DNA of 33,030 nucleotides, taken from positions 1 through 33,030 of the forward strand of contig MNEA01000105.1 of the NCBI GenBank assembly GCA_001917435.1, read 5' to 3'. Source of the DNA: Acidobacteria bacterium 13_2_20CM_2_57_6. GTDB lineage: Bacteria; Acidobacteriota; Terriglobia; Acidiferrales; UBA7541. The notes beneath the pieces are model-generated. The model did no database searches and was not told the DNA's origin. It saw only the letters and a program-made list of their open reading frames with translations. Shown piece after piece: positions 16,238-26,015 of this stretch. Position 1 is the first letter of the stretch. Each line of letters starts with the position of its first letter. The translations under genes and the position numbers were made by a program.

Positions 16238-16358
16238 CGCGAAACATTATACGCGGGTTGATTTTGTCCACGGTATTGCCGCGAGCCCAATCACCATCGC
16301 AGCCACGCGGTGGTTGGTATAGAATGGGCCAGTTTTCGAACCTCATCGAGGAAATCCA

Positions 16359-18506
16359 ATGAAAAAGCTGACCTTGCGTCACGGTCGAATTACTTCGCTG
16401 GTCCTCGCGTCGCTAATCCTCGCTTCCGCGTACGCACTTGTGGCGGACGAATCTTCTTCGCCGCTTCCAGCGCCGCCGGTGGCAAAGAAAGTTCCGAAGA
16501 CGACAGAGATCAACGGGCGCATGCTGATAGACAACTACTATTGGCTGCGGGACAAAAAGAATCCTGAAGTAAAAGCTTATCTGGACGCCGAGAACGCCTA
16601 CACCGACGCGGTGATGAAGCCCACCGAGGCTTTGCAAAAAAAGCTTTATGACGAAATGCTGAGCCGCATCAAGGAAACCGATGTGGAGGTTCCTTACCAA
16701 GAGGGCGGCTACTTCTATTATTTGCGGACCGAAGCAGGAAAGCAGTACGGGATTCGTTGCCGGAAGAAGGGCAGTATGGATGCTCCCGAAGAAATTGTTC
16801 TGGACGTAAATGAATTGGCCAAAGGGCAGAAGTTCATGTCGCTCGGAGCCTACAACGTTAGCGACGACGGTAATCTGCTCGCTTACACGACCGACAACAC
16901 CGGATTCCGCCAGTTCACGCTGGCCGTAAAAGACTTGCGCACCGGCAAATTGCTGGCCGACCATGCCGAGCGCGTCGACTCCGTCGCCTGGGCGAACGAC
17001 AACAAAACCATCTTCTACACCACAGAGGATGCGATTTCGAAACGCTCGAATCAGTTCTATCGCCACAACGTCGGCGCAATCGGACCCGACACCCTGGTCT
17101 ACGAAGAAAAGGACGAAAGGTTCGACATTGGCACTGGAAAAACACGCAGCAAAGCCTACTTATTGCTCATTTCCGGGAGCCACACCACCAGTGAGGCGCG
17201 TTACATTCCCGCCGACCAGCCCATGGCGGAATGGAAACTGATGGAACCTCGCAAACAGGACGTCGAGTACTACCCGGATCACAATGGCAATTCCTTTTAT
17301 ATCCGTGTGAACGACACCGGCCGCAACTTCCGCCTCGTCAAGGCCCCGGTCTCGGATCCCGGCAGCAAGAATTGGCAGGAAGTCGTGCCGCATCGCGCGG
17401 ATGTCATGCTCGATGATACGGACTTCTTCAAAAACTACTACATCTCCTACGAACGGGAAAAAGGCTTGCCGCAGATTCGTGTCACCAATCTGCAAAGTGG
17501 AGAGTCCCGGCGCCTCGAATTCCCGGAGCCGGCCTATGTCGACTATCCATACCTCAATCGTGAATACGATACGGTTAAGTTTCGCTACGGCTACCAGTCG
17601 TTCATTACGCCGCAGTCGGTATTCGAATACGACATGGCGAACGGTACGTCCATGCTGCTGAAGCAGAAAGAAGTGCCCGGCGGCTATGACCGCACTCGGT
17701 ATCGGGTGGAGCGGATTTTTGCGACGGCCTCCGATGGCGTAAAGGTTCCAATCACTGTTGTCCACCTGAAGGGCGCCCAGTTGGATGGAAAAGGTCCGCT
17801 GTATCTGACCGGCTATGGCTCCTATGGGTATCCATACGACATCAGCTTCAACTCTAACGTCTTCAGCATGGTTGATCGCGGCGTGGTTGCGGCGGTGGCG
17901 CACATTCGCGGTGGCGGCGAAATGGGCAAAGCTTGGCATGATGACGGGCGCATGATGCATAAGAAGAACACCTTCACCGACTTCATTTCCTCTGCCGAGT
18001 ATCTCGTGTCACAAGGATACGGTTCGAAAGACCGCTTGGTGATCGAAGGAAGAAGCGCCGGCGGCCTGTTGATGGGCGCTGTCCTGAATATGCGGCCGGA
18101 TTTATTTCATGCCGCCCTAGTTGGCGTTCCGTTCGTGGACGTCATGAACACCATGCTCGATGAGTCGCTGCCTCTCACCGTCAGCGAATTCGAAGAGTGG
18201 GGTAATCCCAAGCAAAAACCGGCTTTTGATTACATGATTACCTATTCGCCGTACGACAACATTGAGCCGAAAAACTATCCCAACATGCTGGTGAGAACCT
18301 CCTTCAATGACAGCCAGGTGATGTACTGGGAGCCCGCCAAGTATGTCGCCAAGATGCGCGCGCTTCGAACGGACCACAACATTATGATCCTGAAAACTAA
18401 CATGGACCCCGCCGGACACGGCGGCGCCTCTGGCCGGTACGACCGCTTGCGAGAGACGGCGTTTGATTACGCGTACTTTTTGACCCAGATGGGAATTCAG
18501 AACTGA
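16359..18506 (+). CDS. ptrB: Oligopeptidase B-type prolyl oligopeptidase (S9A), exported
   Basis: The 715-residue serine peptidase cleaves short peptides, in oligopeptidase B typically after Arg or Lys. It has an N-terminal signal-like sequence (MKKLTLRHGRITSLVLASLILASAYA), unlike the cytoplasmic E. coli enzyme. A short helical lid-like segment (INGRMLIDNYYWLRDKKNPEVKAYL) leads to a seven-bladed beta-propeller (about 80-430), then an alpha/beta-hydrolase domain. The catalytic triad is visible: Ser566 in GRSAGG, Asp651 in SFNDSQ, His687 in AGHGG. The segments HIRGGGEMGKAWHDDG, PFVDVMNTMLDESLPLT and EFEEWGNP are diagnostic for oligopeptidase B. The ATG at 16359 has GAGGAA six bases upstream. 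It is divergent from the Oar receptor, and the two could share a regulatory region and a role in peptide nutrition; that link is inference. Confidence 0.92.
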   Translation: MKKLTLRHGRITSLVLASLILASAYALVADESSSPLPAPPVAKKVPKTTEINGRMLIDNYYWLRDKKNPEVKAYLDAENAYTDAVMKPTEALQKKLYDEMLSRIKETDVEVPYQEGGYFYYLRTEAGKQYGIRCRKKGSMDAPEEIVLDVNELAKGQKFMSLGAYNVSDDGNLLAYTTDNTGFRQFTLAVKDLRTGKLLADHAERVDSVAWANDNKTIFYTTEDAISKRSNQFYRHNVGAIGPDTLVYEEKDERFDIGTGKTRSKAYLLLISGSHTTSEARYIPADQPMAEWKLMEPRKQDVEYYPDHNGNSFYIRVNDTGRNFRLVKAPVSDPGSKNWQEVVPHRADVMLDDTDFFKNYYISYEREKGLPQIRVTNLQSGESRRLEFPEPAYVDYPYLNREYDTVKFRYGYQSFITPQSVFEYDMANGTSMLLKQKEVPGGYDRTRYRVERIFATASDGVKVPITVVHLKGAQLDGKGPLYLTGYGSYGYPYDISFNSNVFSMVDRGVVAAVAHIRGGGEMGKAWHDDGRMMHKKNTFTDFISSAEYLVSQGYGSKDRLVIEGRSAGGLLMGAVLNMRPDLFHAALVGVPFVDVMNTMLDESLPLTVSEFEEWGNPKQKPAFDYMITYSPYDNIEPKNYPNMLVRTSFNDSQVMYWEPAKYVAKMRALRTDHNIMILKTNMDPAGHGGASGRYDRLRETAFDYAYFLTQMGIQN

Positions 18507-18659
18507 CCGCCGCGCTAGTCATTCTTGTGCCCCGGCGCAGAAAACCGCGCGCGGATTTTCCAACTTGTGGTTAGAATACTAGGTACACCCTGTTCGAGGG
18601 GGAGTGGAATCGTTCCCAGGCGATTCAGAATCCAGACAGCGCGTTCCTGGGGGTAGCGG

Positions 18660-19271
18660 ATGAAAATGCAATTCGTAGTGCGCAATGCGGTTTTCTGCCT
18701 TGCGTTGTCCCGCCTAATTATCCCTTTCACAGCCCACGCTCAAAGCCAGGTCCTGGGCGAGGTGAAATTAGTCGGAAAGACTAAGGCTGATAAGACATCC
18801 GGAGTTTGGGTGGATGGGCAGTATCTCGGCTACGTCATGGAGTTAAAGGACGACAAGAAAATATTGCTGATGCCGGGCGAACATGAAATCGCCGTTCGTC
18901 AGGCAGGGTATACGGATTTCACGAAGAAGGTCGTTGTGGAACCTCGCAAGAAAACCGAGGTGGAAGTGGTCATGCTGAAGGACCCTCGGACTCGCCTTCC
19001 AACTGTTACTTCTCTCGTCAAACTGAAAGTCACGCCAGACCGGGCCGCCGTCTTCGTGGACGATGCTTTCGCCGGAACCGTTGCCGAATTCAGCGGCGTG
19101 GGACATGGCATGCTTGTCAGCCCCGGAAAACACCGTATCAAGATTGCTCTTGCTGGGTACCAGGCTTTCGAAACAGAGGTCAACTTGCTGGCGCATCAGA
19201 AAATGACCATCAAAACGAACTTGCTGCAGGGAAGTATCACGCAGGCCGGAGCTTCCATAAAACAAGAATAG
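18660..19271 (+). CDS. Secreted PEGA-domain protein
   Basis: The 203-residue product has a signal peptide (ending near AHAQSQ) and two PEGA-like repeats, small beta-sandwich modules found on surface and periplasmic proteins. The first repeat is at about residues 35-105 (GVWVDGQYLGYVMELKDDKKILLMPGEHEIAVRQAGY) and the second at about 120-190 (VKLKVTPDRAAVFVDDAFAGTVAEF, LVSPGKHRIKIALAGYQAFETEV). The VDGxxxG and PGxHxIxIxxxGY patterns define the family. No catalytic motif is present. It may act in carbohydrate or peptidoglycan contact, but family function is poorly known. The start at 18660 or the in-frame ATG at 18666 are both possible; a purine-rich GGGGGTAGCGG precedes. It follows the oligopeptidase by about 150 bases and is convergent with the gene at 19340. 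Confidence 0.85.
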   Translation: MKMQFVVRNAVFCLALSRLIIPFTAHAQSQVLGEVKLVGKTKADKTSGVWVDGQYLGYVMELKDDKKILLMPGEHEIAVRQAGYTDFTKKVVVEPRKKTEVEVVMLKDPRTRLPTVTSLVKLKVTPDRAAVFVDDAFAGTVAEFSGVGHGMLVSPGKHRIKIALAGYQAFETEVNLLAHQKMTIKTNLLQGSITQAGASIKQE

Positions 19272-19339
19272 AAACATCCAGGCACGGAGAAGCGGGGAGA
19301 GCGCGATACGTTTCGGCGTAGAGGGCACTAGGTAACGGA

Positions 19340-19693
19340 CTAGTTTGAGTTAGGCCAGAAAATGCCGATGGCTATAAAGCGGGTGAGAATTCCGGCGAAA
19401 AATGTACCAACCGCCAGTAAGACCCAGCGGTATCGTTTCCACATGTCACGATACGTGGACCACTGAGCGAATGCGTCGGCGATGTAAGCAGCACAATACG
19501 CCACGTTTGCCAAAACAACCAAAAGAAACATCCCTAGTATCGCATCGAGTGTAAGAACGGCCTTTGACGCAGGGTAGGCTCTGAAGAAATAAAACAGCAC
19601 GATCACGCTGAGAACCGCGTTGTATACCAGACGCCTCGGTTCCCAGAAGCGGATTGCGTCCGACACAGATTCGCGAAAGGTTGGCGTGTCCAT
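19340..19693 (-). CDS. Small integral membrane protein of unknown function
   Basis: The 117-residue product has three or four membrane helices (RLVYNAVLSVIVLFYFF; LDAILGMFLLVVLANVAYCAAYIA; WVLLAVGTFFAGILTRFIAIGIF) and ends in a short polar tail. I chose the ATG at 19693 because an upstream extension would overlap mtnA in another frame and lacks hydrophobic or family character. The RYRWVLLAVGTFFAGILTRF segment recurs in small hypothetical membrane proteins of several phyla, but I know no function. It lies 46 bases after the mtnA stop on the same strand and may be the last gene of that transcript. Confidence 0.65.
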   Translation of the reverse strand: MDTPTFRESVSDAIRFWEPRRLVYNAVLSVIVLFYFFRAYPASKAVLTLDAILGMFLLVVLANVAYCAAYIADAFAQWSTYRDMWKRYRWVLLAVGTFFAGILTRFIAIGIFWPNSN

Positions 19694-19739
19694 CGGCAAT
19701 TCAATTTTAACGCGCGACCCTGTTGAGGGCCACACAGGG

Positions 19740-20900
19740 TTAGCGGGAGTGTTGCGAGGTAGTAGCCACTGAAGTATGCGCAGTAGTAGCGAGAGCGCGA
19801 ACTGAATCGTTGTAAGGAGCGCGAGCGACCCCGCGTTCCGTGAAGATCGCCGCGATGTACCGCGCGGGAGTAACATCGAATGCCGGATGAGCGGCGTGAA
19901 CATCGGGCGCGATTCGAATACCCTGCAGATGCGTCACTTCGGCCGCGGAGCGCTCTTCGATCGGAATGTGCTCGCCATCCGGAATGGAAAGATCGAAAGT
20001 CGAAATCGGTGCGGCAATGTAAAAAGGCACGTTATTTTCTTTCGCGAGGACGGCGATCTGGTACGTGCCGATTTTGTTGGCCGTGTCGCCGTTGGCGGCG
20101 ATGCGGTCCGCGCCGGTAACGACGGCCCCTACCTTCCCCGATTTCAAAAAATGGCCCGCCATGTTGTCCGTGATGAGCGTGAGCGGGATGCCGCCTTTGT
20201 GCAATTCCCAAGCGGTTAGGCGCGCGCCTTGAAGATAAGGACGCGTCTCAGGGACGAGAACATGGAGCTTTCTCCCCTGTTCGAACGCTACGCGAATCAC
20301 TCCGAGCGCCGTGCCGATGCCGGCAGTAGCCAGAGCGCCGGCATTGCATTGCGTCATCACCTGGCCTTCGCGCGGCATGAATTCCGCTCCAAAACTTCCG
20401 ATGGCTTCGTCTGTCGCCTTCTTCTCGAAATGGATTTGCCTGGCTTCGTCGGCCATTCCCTTCCGGATTTTGCCGAGGTCTGAACTCTCCGACATTAATT
20501 CCGCGAGGCGCCGTTTCATGCGCTCGAGCGCCCAGAAAAGATCGACGGCCGTTGGGCGCGTTTTTGCAAGTGTTTCGCAAATTTCCGTGAATTCAGCGCG
20601 GAGCGCTTCCACCGATTTCGCGGGCGAATGCAGAACGCCGAGAGCCGCACCCATGGCCGCCGCCACACCAATGGCCGGAGCGCCGCGAATGACCATTTCG
20701 CGAATGGCTTTGGCGACCTCACGGTAATCCGTATACGTGAAGCTGACTTCTTCGGCGGGAAGCCGGCGCTGGTCCAGCATGACCACGCCGCGTTCGGTCC
20801 ATTCGATCGGTTGGGCTACATACATTCTGTCGTCATCCTGGCGAGCTTCAATTGTAGCGGAGGCCGGGACCGAAAACGAATCGCGCGAAGTGCGGTTCAT
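19740..20900 (-). CDS. mtnA: S-methyl-5-thioribose-1-phosphate isomerase
   Basis: MtnA converts 5-methylthioribose 1-phosphate to 5-methylthioribulose 1-phosphate in the methionine salvage pathway, which recycles methylthioadenosine from polyamine synthesis and other reactions. The 386-residue product shows the eIF2B-like family motifs: [15 protein letters not shown] near the N-terminus, [10 protein letters not shown] with catalytic Cys185, and [18 protein letters not shown] with catalytic Asp265, followed by [12 protein letters not shown] and [11 protein letters not shown]. With the ATG at 20900 the gene overlaps the CPBP protease stop by four bases (ATGA), which supports coupling, but the first 25 residues are not family-like, so the in-frame ATG at 20825 (MYVAQPIEW), with AGGA upstream, may be the true start. 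No other methionine salvage gene is in the window. Confidence 0.93.
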   Translation of the reverse strand: MNRTSRDSFSVPASATIEARQDDDRMYVAQPIEWTERGVVMLDQRRLPAEEVSFTYTDYREVAKAIREMVIRGAPAIGVAAAMGAALGVLHSPAKSVEALRAEFTEICETLAKTRPTAVDLFWALERMKRRLAELMSESSDLGKIRKGMADEARQIHFEKKATDEAIGSFGAEFMPREGQVMTQCNAGALATAGIGTALGVIRVAFEQGRKLHVLVPETRPYLQGARLTAWELHKGGIPLTLITDNMAGHFLKSGKVGAVVTGADRIAANGDTANKIGTYQIAVLAKENNVPFYIAAPISTFDLSIPDGEHIPIEERSAAEVTHLQGIRIAPDVHAAHPAFDVTPARYIAAIFTERGVARAPYNDSVRALATTAHTSVATTSQHSR

Positions 20901-21886
20901 CGTCCGGGAGGCATGTGGGTAAAGCCTCTGGTGGCAATGATCGAAGTAACGGCAATCATGGAATTGTAGCCGAGGTGAAGAAGGAAACTGGCGACAACAG
21001 TGCCGGTCCAGGCGCGCGCAAATGTGAAGATAATGCCGACGAGCGTCAGGAGGCCAACGAGGCCCCAGGTCCAGCCGAGCTGCGCGCCGTGCATAAGGCC
21101 GAACAACGTGCCAGTGAAAAAAATCCCGATGAAGGTCCCGAACCGGATGGCGCGAAGCGGATCGGCGCCGGCGTGTTGGGCGATGTCCGAGAATTTGCTG
21201 GCAAAGAGGGGGTACAGATAACCGCGGAAAACAGTTTCTTCCACCAGCGGAGCGACAAGCACAGCCATGGCCATGAGCAGCATGGCGCCGCTCCGGCTCT
21301 TGAAAAGCTCCTGGATGGGAACGTGATCCACGTTCTTGACGCCCGAACTGGCCAGCGCCACGAAAATGGCAAGGCCGCAACCGGAGAAGAAATACATCCA
21401 CGGGCTGCCTTTGCCAATCGCCGGATCAGCGCTTAGTTTTTTCCAGCCGAGAGAGCGCCAAAATGGCAAGCCGCGCAAGACCGCCAGCGTCATGTAGAGA
21501 AAGAGAAAAAGCAAGGCATACCAAAGAACGTTCGTCCCTACCAGGAATTGCGGCTTGGACTCGATCATCTGCTGCAGTTGCTTCTGCGTGAGATGTTTGT
21601 TGGCCGTGAGCATGAGCACGGCGCCGACTTGAACGAGCAGCAGGCTGCCGAAGCCAAAAACCAGGAAAACAATAAGGTGCGCCCACGACCAGGAGATACG
21701 CAGGTCTTCCGGCAGAAAAGACGTTCTCTTCCAAGGAGGAGCGGCAGCTGCAAGAGAGATGGGGTCGCCGCCTAGGGGCGCTGAGAGCGGCGCCTCGGAA
21801 GAAGATCCGGTTGCATCGCTATCCAAGGGCTGCGAGTCGAGGTCCGGCTCAGGCGGCCTCTGCGGATTGTCATCAAACAGGCTCAT
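20897..21886 (-). CDS. CPBP family intramembrane glutamic endopeptidase
   Basis: The 329-residue membrane protease belongs to the CAAX-protease/bacteriocin-processing (CPBP) family. A polar N-terminal tail of about 65 residues is followed by eight or so membrane helices. The catalytic motif EETVFRG (Glu216, Glu217, Arg221) and the later histidine in GLMHGAQ (His266) are present, so it should be active. Family members process prenylated proteins or peptides, or act in bacteriocin immunity; the bacterial substrates are mostly unknown. Its start overlaps the stop of the upstream 334-residue protein gene (ATGA) and its stop overlaps the mtnA start (ATGA), so three genes are translationally linked. 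Confidence 0.9.
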   Translation of the reverse strand: MSLFDDNPQRPPEPDLDSQPLDSDATGSSSEAPLSAPLGGDPISLAAAAPPWKRTSFLPEDLRISWSWAHLIVFLVFGFGSLLLVQVGAVLMLTANKHLTQKQLQQMIESKPQFLVGTNVLWYALLFLFLYMTLAVLRGLPFWRSLGWKKLSADPAIGKGSPWMYFFSGCGLAIFVALASSGVKNVDHVPIQELFKSRSGAMLLMAMAVLVAPLVEETVFRGYLYPLFASKFSDIAQHAGADPLRAIRFGTFIGIFFTGTLFGLMHGAQLGWTWGLVGLLTLVGIIFTFARAWTGTVVASFLLHLGYNSMIAVTSIIATRGFTHMPPGR

Positions 21887-22887
21887 CGTTTTCCAGTTCG
21901 GCTTCTCTTGGGCCAGCCGGCCGCCAGCGCGGCGGCAAGAAGCGGCATAAGCAGCTCGTGGTGGCCGGTGATGGCGTAGCCGTGCGATTCAGGTCCGCTG
22001 CGCCCGTGGGCTGACGCGGTGGGACGCCTCACTACATTCTGCAACGGACGGTAGTGCTGGATAAAGTCGAAGTTCGCAGTAGTAATAGGGTGGAGCGGAA
22101 CGCCGAGATTGCGAACCACGGAGATCGCTTTCAAAAAAATCTCGGGCAGGAGAACGGCCGAGCCCCAATTGAGATAAACACCGCCGGGATGCATCTGCTG
22201 CACAAGCGCGCAGAACAGGCGAAAATCGTGGTGCGTGGCATCGCCCAGCGCTGCGCCGTTGGCGGCGGAATGCATGTGCGGGATGTCGGTGCCGATGGCC
22301 AGGTGAATCGTCACGGGGATGCGGCGCTTGTACGCGGCGACGAGGACGCTGGAATCGGCGTGTTTTACTTCGATAACACCGCTGGTGAGAAACTGCCCGG
22401 CGGCTTCGCCATAACCGATTCGGATGCGGTGCGAAAGCTTAGCGATTTCATTGAGATGTTTTCCGGTTTCTTCGGCCATGCCGAACTGGCCTTCGCCAAG
22501 GCTGGCCTCGACGTCTTCGGAAGTGTTGCCCGCGAGCGCGATTTCGAAATCGTGGATGAGCGCCGCGCCGTTCATGGCGATTCCGGAAACGAATCCGCGT
22601 TTCATCACATCAATCAGAACGGGACCGAGGCCGACTTTGATGACGTGCCCGCCGATCCCCCAGAGAATAGCTTTGCGTTGTTTGCGCGCTTTGTGGATGG
22701 CGGTAAGAAGGTTACGAAGATCTTCCGCCGCGAGGATGTTTGGAAGTGATTCGAGAAACGATGTGAGCGATAAATTTGTGGCTGGAGCCTTCGCGAAATC
22801 GCGAACACTGACTTTGCTCTTGCGCGAAGCCAGCGGATACGTGCGCACGGCGCCAAAGACGATCGGCTGAATGGAATAGTTGCTCAT
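21883..22887 (-). CDS. Conserved protein of unknown function, possible deoxyhypusine-synthase-like fold
   Basis: I cannot assign this 334-residue protein with confidence. It is soluble, with a likely Rossmann-type core: AIHKARKQRKAILWGIGGHVIKVGL, then VMKRGFVSGIAMNGAALIHDFEIAL. The layout, an acceptor loop followed by a Gly-Ala-x-x-x-His-Asp motif, distantly recalls deoxyhypusine synthase (GANLTHD), but the lysine-bearing SWGK active-site motif of that enzyme is not visible. Other striking stretches are ASLGEGQFGMAEETG, a histidine-rich IGTDIPHMHSAANGAALGDATHHDF, and GGVYLNWGSAVLLPEIFLKA, all dense in conserved-looking Gly, His and Asp, as in an enzyme. It sits 84 bases after uvrA and overlaps the CPBP protease start by four bases (ATGA). 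The tight coupling with a protease and with mtnA suggests a shared metabolic or stress role that is unknown. Confidence 0.6.
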   Translation of the reverse strand: MSNYSIQPIVFGAVRTYPLASRKSKVSVRDFAKAPATNLSLTSFLESLPNILAAEDLRNLLTAIHKARKQRKAILWGIGGHVIKVGLGPVLIDVMKRGFVSGIAMNGAALIHDFEIALAGNTSEDVEASLGEGQFGMAEETGKHLNEIAKLSHRIRIGYGEAAGQFLTSGVIEVKHADSSVLVAAYKRRIPVTIHLAIGTDIPHMHSAANGAALGDATHHDFRLFCALVQQMHPGGVYLNWGSAVLLPEIFLKAISVVRNLGVPLHPITTANFDFIQHYRPLQNVVRRPTASAHGRSGPESHGYAITGHHELLMPLLAAALAAGWPKRSRTGKR

Positions 22888-22971
22888 GGTAAGGGCTTCA
22901 CTCTACGGAGAACCACTGCTTCCTGCAAGGAGAAGATGCTGAGGTAAGGTTATGCGCTCCCGAATTCAGGG

Positions 22972-25857
22972 TCATTTGTTGTGGCCGCTATTTCCATTGT
23001 CGCGGCCATTAGCGGCGTTCCCGTTGAGATTCAGCACGCGGGCGAGGACCTGGCCGGTGTAGGATTTTTTTGTGCGGGCGACGAGTTCGGGCGGGCCCTG
23101 AGCGACGATGCGGCCGCCGCCTTCGCCGCCTTCCGGGCCCAGATCAATGATCCAGTCGGCCTGCTTAATGACATCGAGATGGTGCTCGATGATCAGCACG
23201 GTGTTGCCGAGATCGACGAGGCGCTGCAAAACGTCGAGAAGTTTTCGTACGTCGTCGAAGTGCAATCCGGTCGTCGGTTCGTCGAGGATGTAAAGCGTGC
23301 GGCCCGTTTGGCGCTTGGAAAGTTCGCGCGCCAGCTTGATGCGCTGGGCTTCACCGCCGGAAAGAGTTGTTGCGGATTGTCCGAGCGTGACGTATCCGAG
23401 GCCCACTTCGACAAGCGTGGAAAGTTTTTGCTGAATCTGCGGAATGTTTTCCAAAAGCTTCAGCGCATCGGAAGAAGGCAAATTCAAAACGTCGCTGATG
23501 GAATGGCCCTTGTAGCGGACGGCAAGGGTTTCGGAATTGTAGCGGCGGCCGCGGCACACTTCGCACATCACGTAAACGTCAGGAAGAAAATTCATTTCAA
23601 TGCGGCGCAGGCCGTCGCCCTGGCAGGCTTCGCAGCGGCCGCCTTTTACGTTGAAGCTGAAGCGGCCGGGACGGTACCCGCGCTCGCGCGACTCCGGAAG
23701 CATGGCGAAGAGATCGCGGATGGGCGCGAACACGCCGGTGTAGGTGGCTGGATTCGAGCGCGGCGTGCGTCCGATGGGCGCTTGGTCGATTTCGATAACT
23801 TTGTCGATTTGATCGGCGCCTACAATCTCGCGGTGCGCGGCGGGCGCTTCGGAGGAGCGATAGAGCTTCTGCGCGAGCGCGCGGTAGAGAATGTCGTTGA
23901 CGAGTGTGGATTTTCCGGAGCCGGAAACGCCGGTGACGACCGTGAGAAGGCCGAGTGGAAGCGTAACGTCGACTTCTTTCAGATTGTTCGCGCTGGCGCC
24001 AAGAATCTGAATCTCTTTGCCGTTTAGGCTTCGGCGCTTTTCGGGGACTGCGATCTTCGCAGCGCCGCTTAAGTATTGGCCGGTGAGCGATTCGGCAGTG
24101 GCCTCGATTTGCGCGGGTTTGCCTTGCGCGACAAGGTAGCCGCCGGCGTTGCCCGCACCCGGACCGAGGTCGACGATAAAATCGGCGCGACGAATGGTAT
24201 CTTCGTCATGCTCGACGACCAGGACGGTGTTGCCAAGATTGCGAAGGTGTTCGAGCGAGCCGAGAAGCCGTGCATTGTCTCGCGCGTGAAGGCCGATGCT
24301 GGGTTCGTCGAGAACATAGAGAACGCCACGAAGCCGCGAACCGATTTGCGTTGCGAGGCGGATGCGTTGGGCTTCCCCGCCGGAAAGCGTGGCGGCGGAA
24401 CGGTCCAGGCTGAGATAGCCGAGGCCGACGGCAAGAAGAAAATCGATGCGTTCGGCAACTTCTTCAAGCGGGCGCGCGGCGATTTCTTTTTGGCGCTCGG
24501 TAAGCTGCGCGATCATTTTGTCCACGGCGGGACGCGCGGCAGTGAGCGAAAACGCCGTGAAGTCAGCGATGGAACATCCAGCGAGTTTGACGGCCAGCGA
24601 TTCGGGCCGTAGTCGCTTGCCGTGGCAGACGCTGCAGAGCGTCGCGGACATGTACTGCGTCATCCACTCGCGGTAGGTGTCGGAGCCGGACTCTTCAAAA
24701 TTGCGTTCGAGAAATTTCAGGATCCCGGGGAAGCGAAAACCTTTTTCAGTCCTGGTTTTCTTCGCTGATTCGCTTCCATCCGATCGACTGTTCGAGGGTG
24801 GGTAGCCGTAGAGAAGCATGTTCTGGATGCGCGCGGGAAATTTTTCAAACGGCGTTTCGAGATCGAAACCGTGCGCGTAGGCGCCGAGTTCGAGCGTGCG
24901 CTTGAGAATCGCGGAACCGGAGCCTGGGCCGAGGCCGCCATCGAAAAGCGGGCGGCTCCAGTCATTGATGATTCTCGAAGGGTCAAAATCATATTTGGAC
25001 CCGAGGCCGTTGCACGCGGGGCACGCTCCGTAGGGCGAGTTAAAGCTGAAGGAGCGCGGCTCCAGTTGCGGAACCGAGATACTACAATCGGGGCACGCTA
25101 GCTTTTCGGAAAACGTGTGTTCCTTGCCGCCAACGATGGCGACGGTGACGAGTCCGCTGGCCAATTTGAGCGCCGTGGCGATGGATTGTTCGAGGCGCGC
25201 GGCGATGCCTTGCTTAACAAGCAAGCGGTCGATGACGATTTCGATGGTGTGGTTCTTGCGCTTGTCGATGACCGGGAGTTCATCAAGCTGGCAAAGCTCG
25301 CCGTTGATGCGCGCGCGGACGTAGCCGTCGTGCGCAAATTTTTCCAGCTCCTTGCGGTACGCGCCTTTTCGTCCGCGGACGATGGGCGCGAGGATCATGA
25401 TGCGGTCGTCGGGCTTGCAGATTTCGCCGTGCAGGATGGACTGAACAATTTGCTCGCTGGACTGACGCGTGATGGGCTTGCCGCAATTCGGGCAGTGCGG
25501 GACGCCCACGGACGCGTAAATGACGCGAAGATAATCGTAAATTTCGGTGATGGTGCCGACGGTGGAACGCGGCGAACGCGTGGTGGTCTTCTGCTCGATG
25601 GCAATGGAAGGAGAGAGCCCCTCGATGACGTCGACCTCGGGGCGCTCCATCTGGTCGAGGAACTGCCGCGCGTACGCAGAGAGCGATTCCACGTAACGGC
25701 GCTGTCCTTCGGCATAAATAGTGTCAAAGGCGAGTGAAGATTTGCCGGAACCGGAGAGGCCGGTGATGACCGTAAGACTGTTCCGGGGGATTTCGACGCT
25801 GATGTTCTTAAGGTTGTGCTGGCGCGCGCCCCGGATTACCAGTTTGGTCAGGCCCAT
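22972..25857 (-). CDS. uvrA: Excinuclease ABC subunit A
   Basis: UvrA is the damage-recognition ATPase of nucleotide excision repair; as a dimer it scans DNA and loads UvrB. The 961-residue product (family about 940) is complete: Walker A GLSGSGKS at 33-40, the UvrB-binding region after [21 protein letters not shown], a first zinc site CPDC...CPAC, the ABC signature [12 protein letters not shown] with the Walker [13 protein letters not shown], the second Walker [10 protein letters not shown], a second zinc site CEAC-x19-CEVC, and a second signature [12 protein letters not shown] with [11 protein letters not shown]. The last 20 residues are a low-complexity Asn/Gly/Asp tail. The ATG at 25857 has GAGGTGA upstream, and a sigma70-like promoter lies about 70 bases before the start. 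It leads the run of minus-strand genes that ends at 19340. Confidence 0.97.
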   Translation of the reverse strand: MGLTKLVIRGARQHNLKNISVEIPRNSLTVITGLSGSGKSSLAFDTIYAEGQRRYVESLSAYARQFLDQMERPEVDVIEGLSPSIAIEQKTTTRSPRSTVGTITEIYDYLRVIYASVGVPHCPNCGKPITRQSSEQIVQSILHGEICKPDDRIMILAPIVRGRKGAYRKELEKFAHDGYVRARINGELCQLDELPVIDKRKNHTIEIVIDRLLVKQGIAARLEQSIATALKLASGLVTVAIVGGKEHTFSEKLACPDCSISVPQLEPRSFSFNSPYGACPACNGLGSKYDFDPSRIINDWSRPLFDGGLGPGSGSAILKRTLELGAYAHGFDLETPFEKFPARIQNMLLYGYPPSNSRSDGSESAKKTRTEKGFRFPGILKFLERNFEESGSDTYREWMTQYMSATLCSVCHGKRLRPESLAVKLAGCSIADFTAFSLTAARPAVDKMIAQLTERQKEIAARPLEEVAERIDFLLAVGLGYLSLDRSAATLSGGEAQRIRLATQIGSRLRGVLYVLDEPSIGLHARDNARLLGSLEHLRNLGNTVLVVEHDEDTIRRADFIVDLGPGAGNAGGYLVAQGKPAQIEATAESLTGQYLSGAAKIAVPEKRRSLNGKEIQILGASANNLKEVDVTLPLGLLTVVTGVSGSGKSTLVNDILYRALAQKLYRSSEAPAAHREIVGADQIDKVIEIDQAPIGRTPRSNPATYTGVFAPIRDLFAMLPESRERGYRPGRFSFNVKGGRCEACQGDGLRRIEMNFLPDVYVMCEVCRGRRYNSETLAVRYKGHSISDVLNLPSSDALKLLENIPQIQQKLSTLVEVGLGYVTLGQSATTLSGGEAQRIKLARELSKRQTGRTLYILDEPTTGLHFDDVRKLLDVLQRLVDLGNTVLIIEHHLDVIKQADWIIDLGPEGGEGGGRIVAQGPPELVARTKKSYTGQVLARVLNLNGNAANGRDNGNSGHNK

Positions 25858-25926
25858 GAGGTGAAGACGCTCCCTCCACAGGAGCCCTGGCGCTCAGTAG
25901 GTACACTAAGCCCAGGATAACTTCTC

Positions 25927-25956
25927 ACAATAGCAGGGTGCCGAGAATCGGGTCAA
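25927..25956 (-). promoter_or_regulatory. Candidate sigma70-type promoter of uvrA
   Basis: On the minus strand TTGACC (25956-25951) and TATTGT (25932-25927) are separated by 18 bases and lie about 70 bases before the uvrA start. The -35 is close to consensus and the -10 is moderate. Identification is by similarity to the consensus only. Confidence 0.4.
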
Positions 25957-25959
25957 CCA

Positions 25960-25975
25960 GAACTCAGGAACTCAG
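25960..25975 (-). repeat. Tandem 8-bp repeat beside the uvrA promoter
   Basis: CTGAGTTC occurs twice head to tail without spacing on the minus strand, starting three bases upstream of the candidate -35 element. The position is suitable for a regulator binding site. The GTTC spacing (4 bases) does not fit the known GTTC-N7-GTTC type of LexA box, so it is not called a LexA site. Confidence 0.5.
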
Positions 25976-26015
25976 ACACGAGAGTTTGTGCGTTGGTTGA
26001 GGTTTGGCCCGATGA

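Noticed and set aside
20901..21401. Upstream extension of the mtnA frame
   Set aside because: The frame stays open far upstream, but it lies within the CPBP protease gene and its translation is Arg/His-rich and unlike MtnA, so the start is 20900 or 20825.
22981..24027. Plus-strand open frame of 348 codons over the 3' half of uvrA
   Set aside because: It is antisense to the conserved UvrA ATPase motifs and has no recognisable domain or ribosome binding site.
25960..25975. LexA box upstream of uvrA
   Set aside because: The GTTC copies are four bases apart rather than seven, and no GAAC-N4-GTTC palindrome or CTGT-N8-ACAG form is present.
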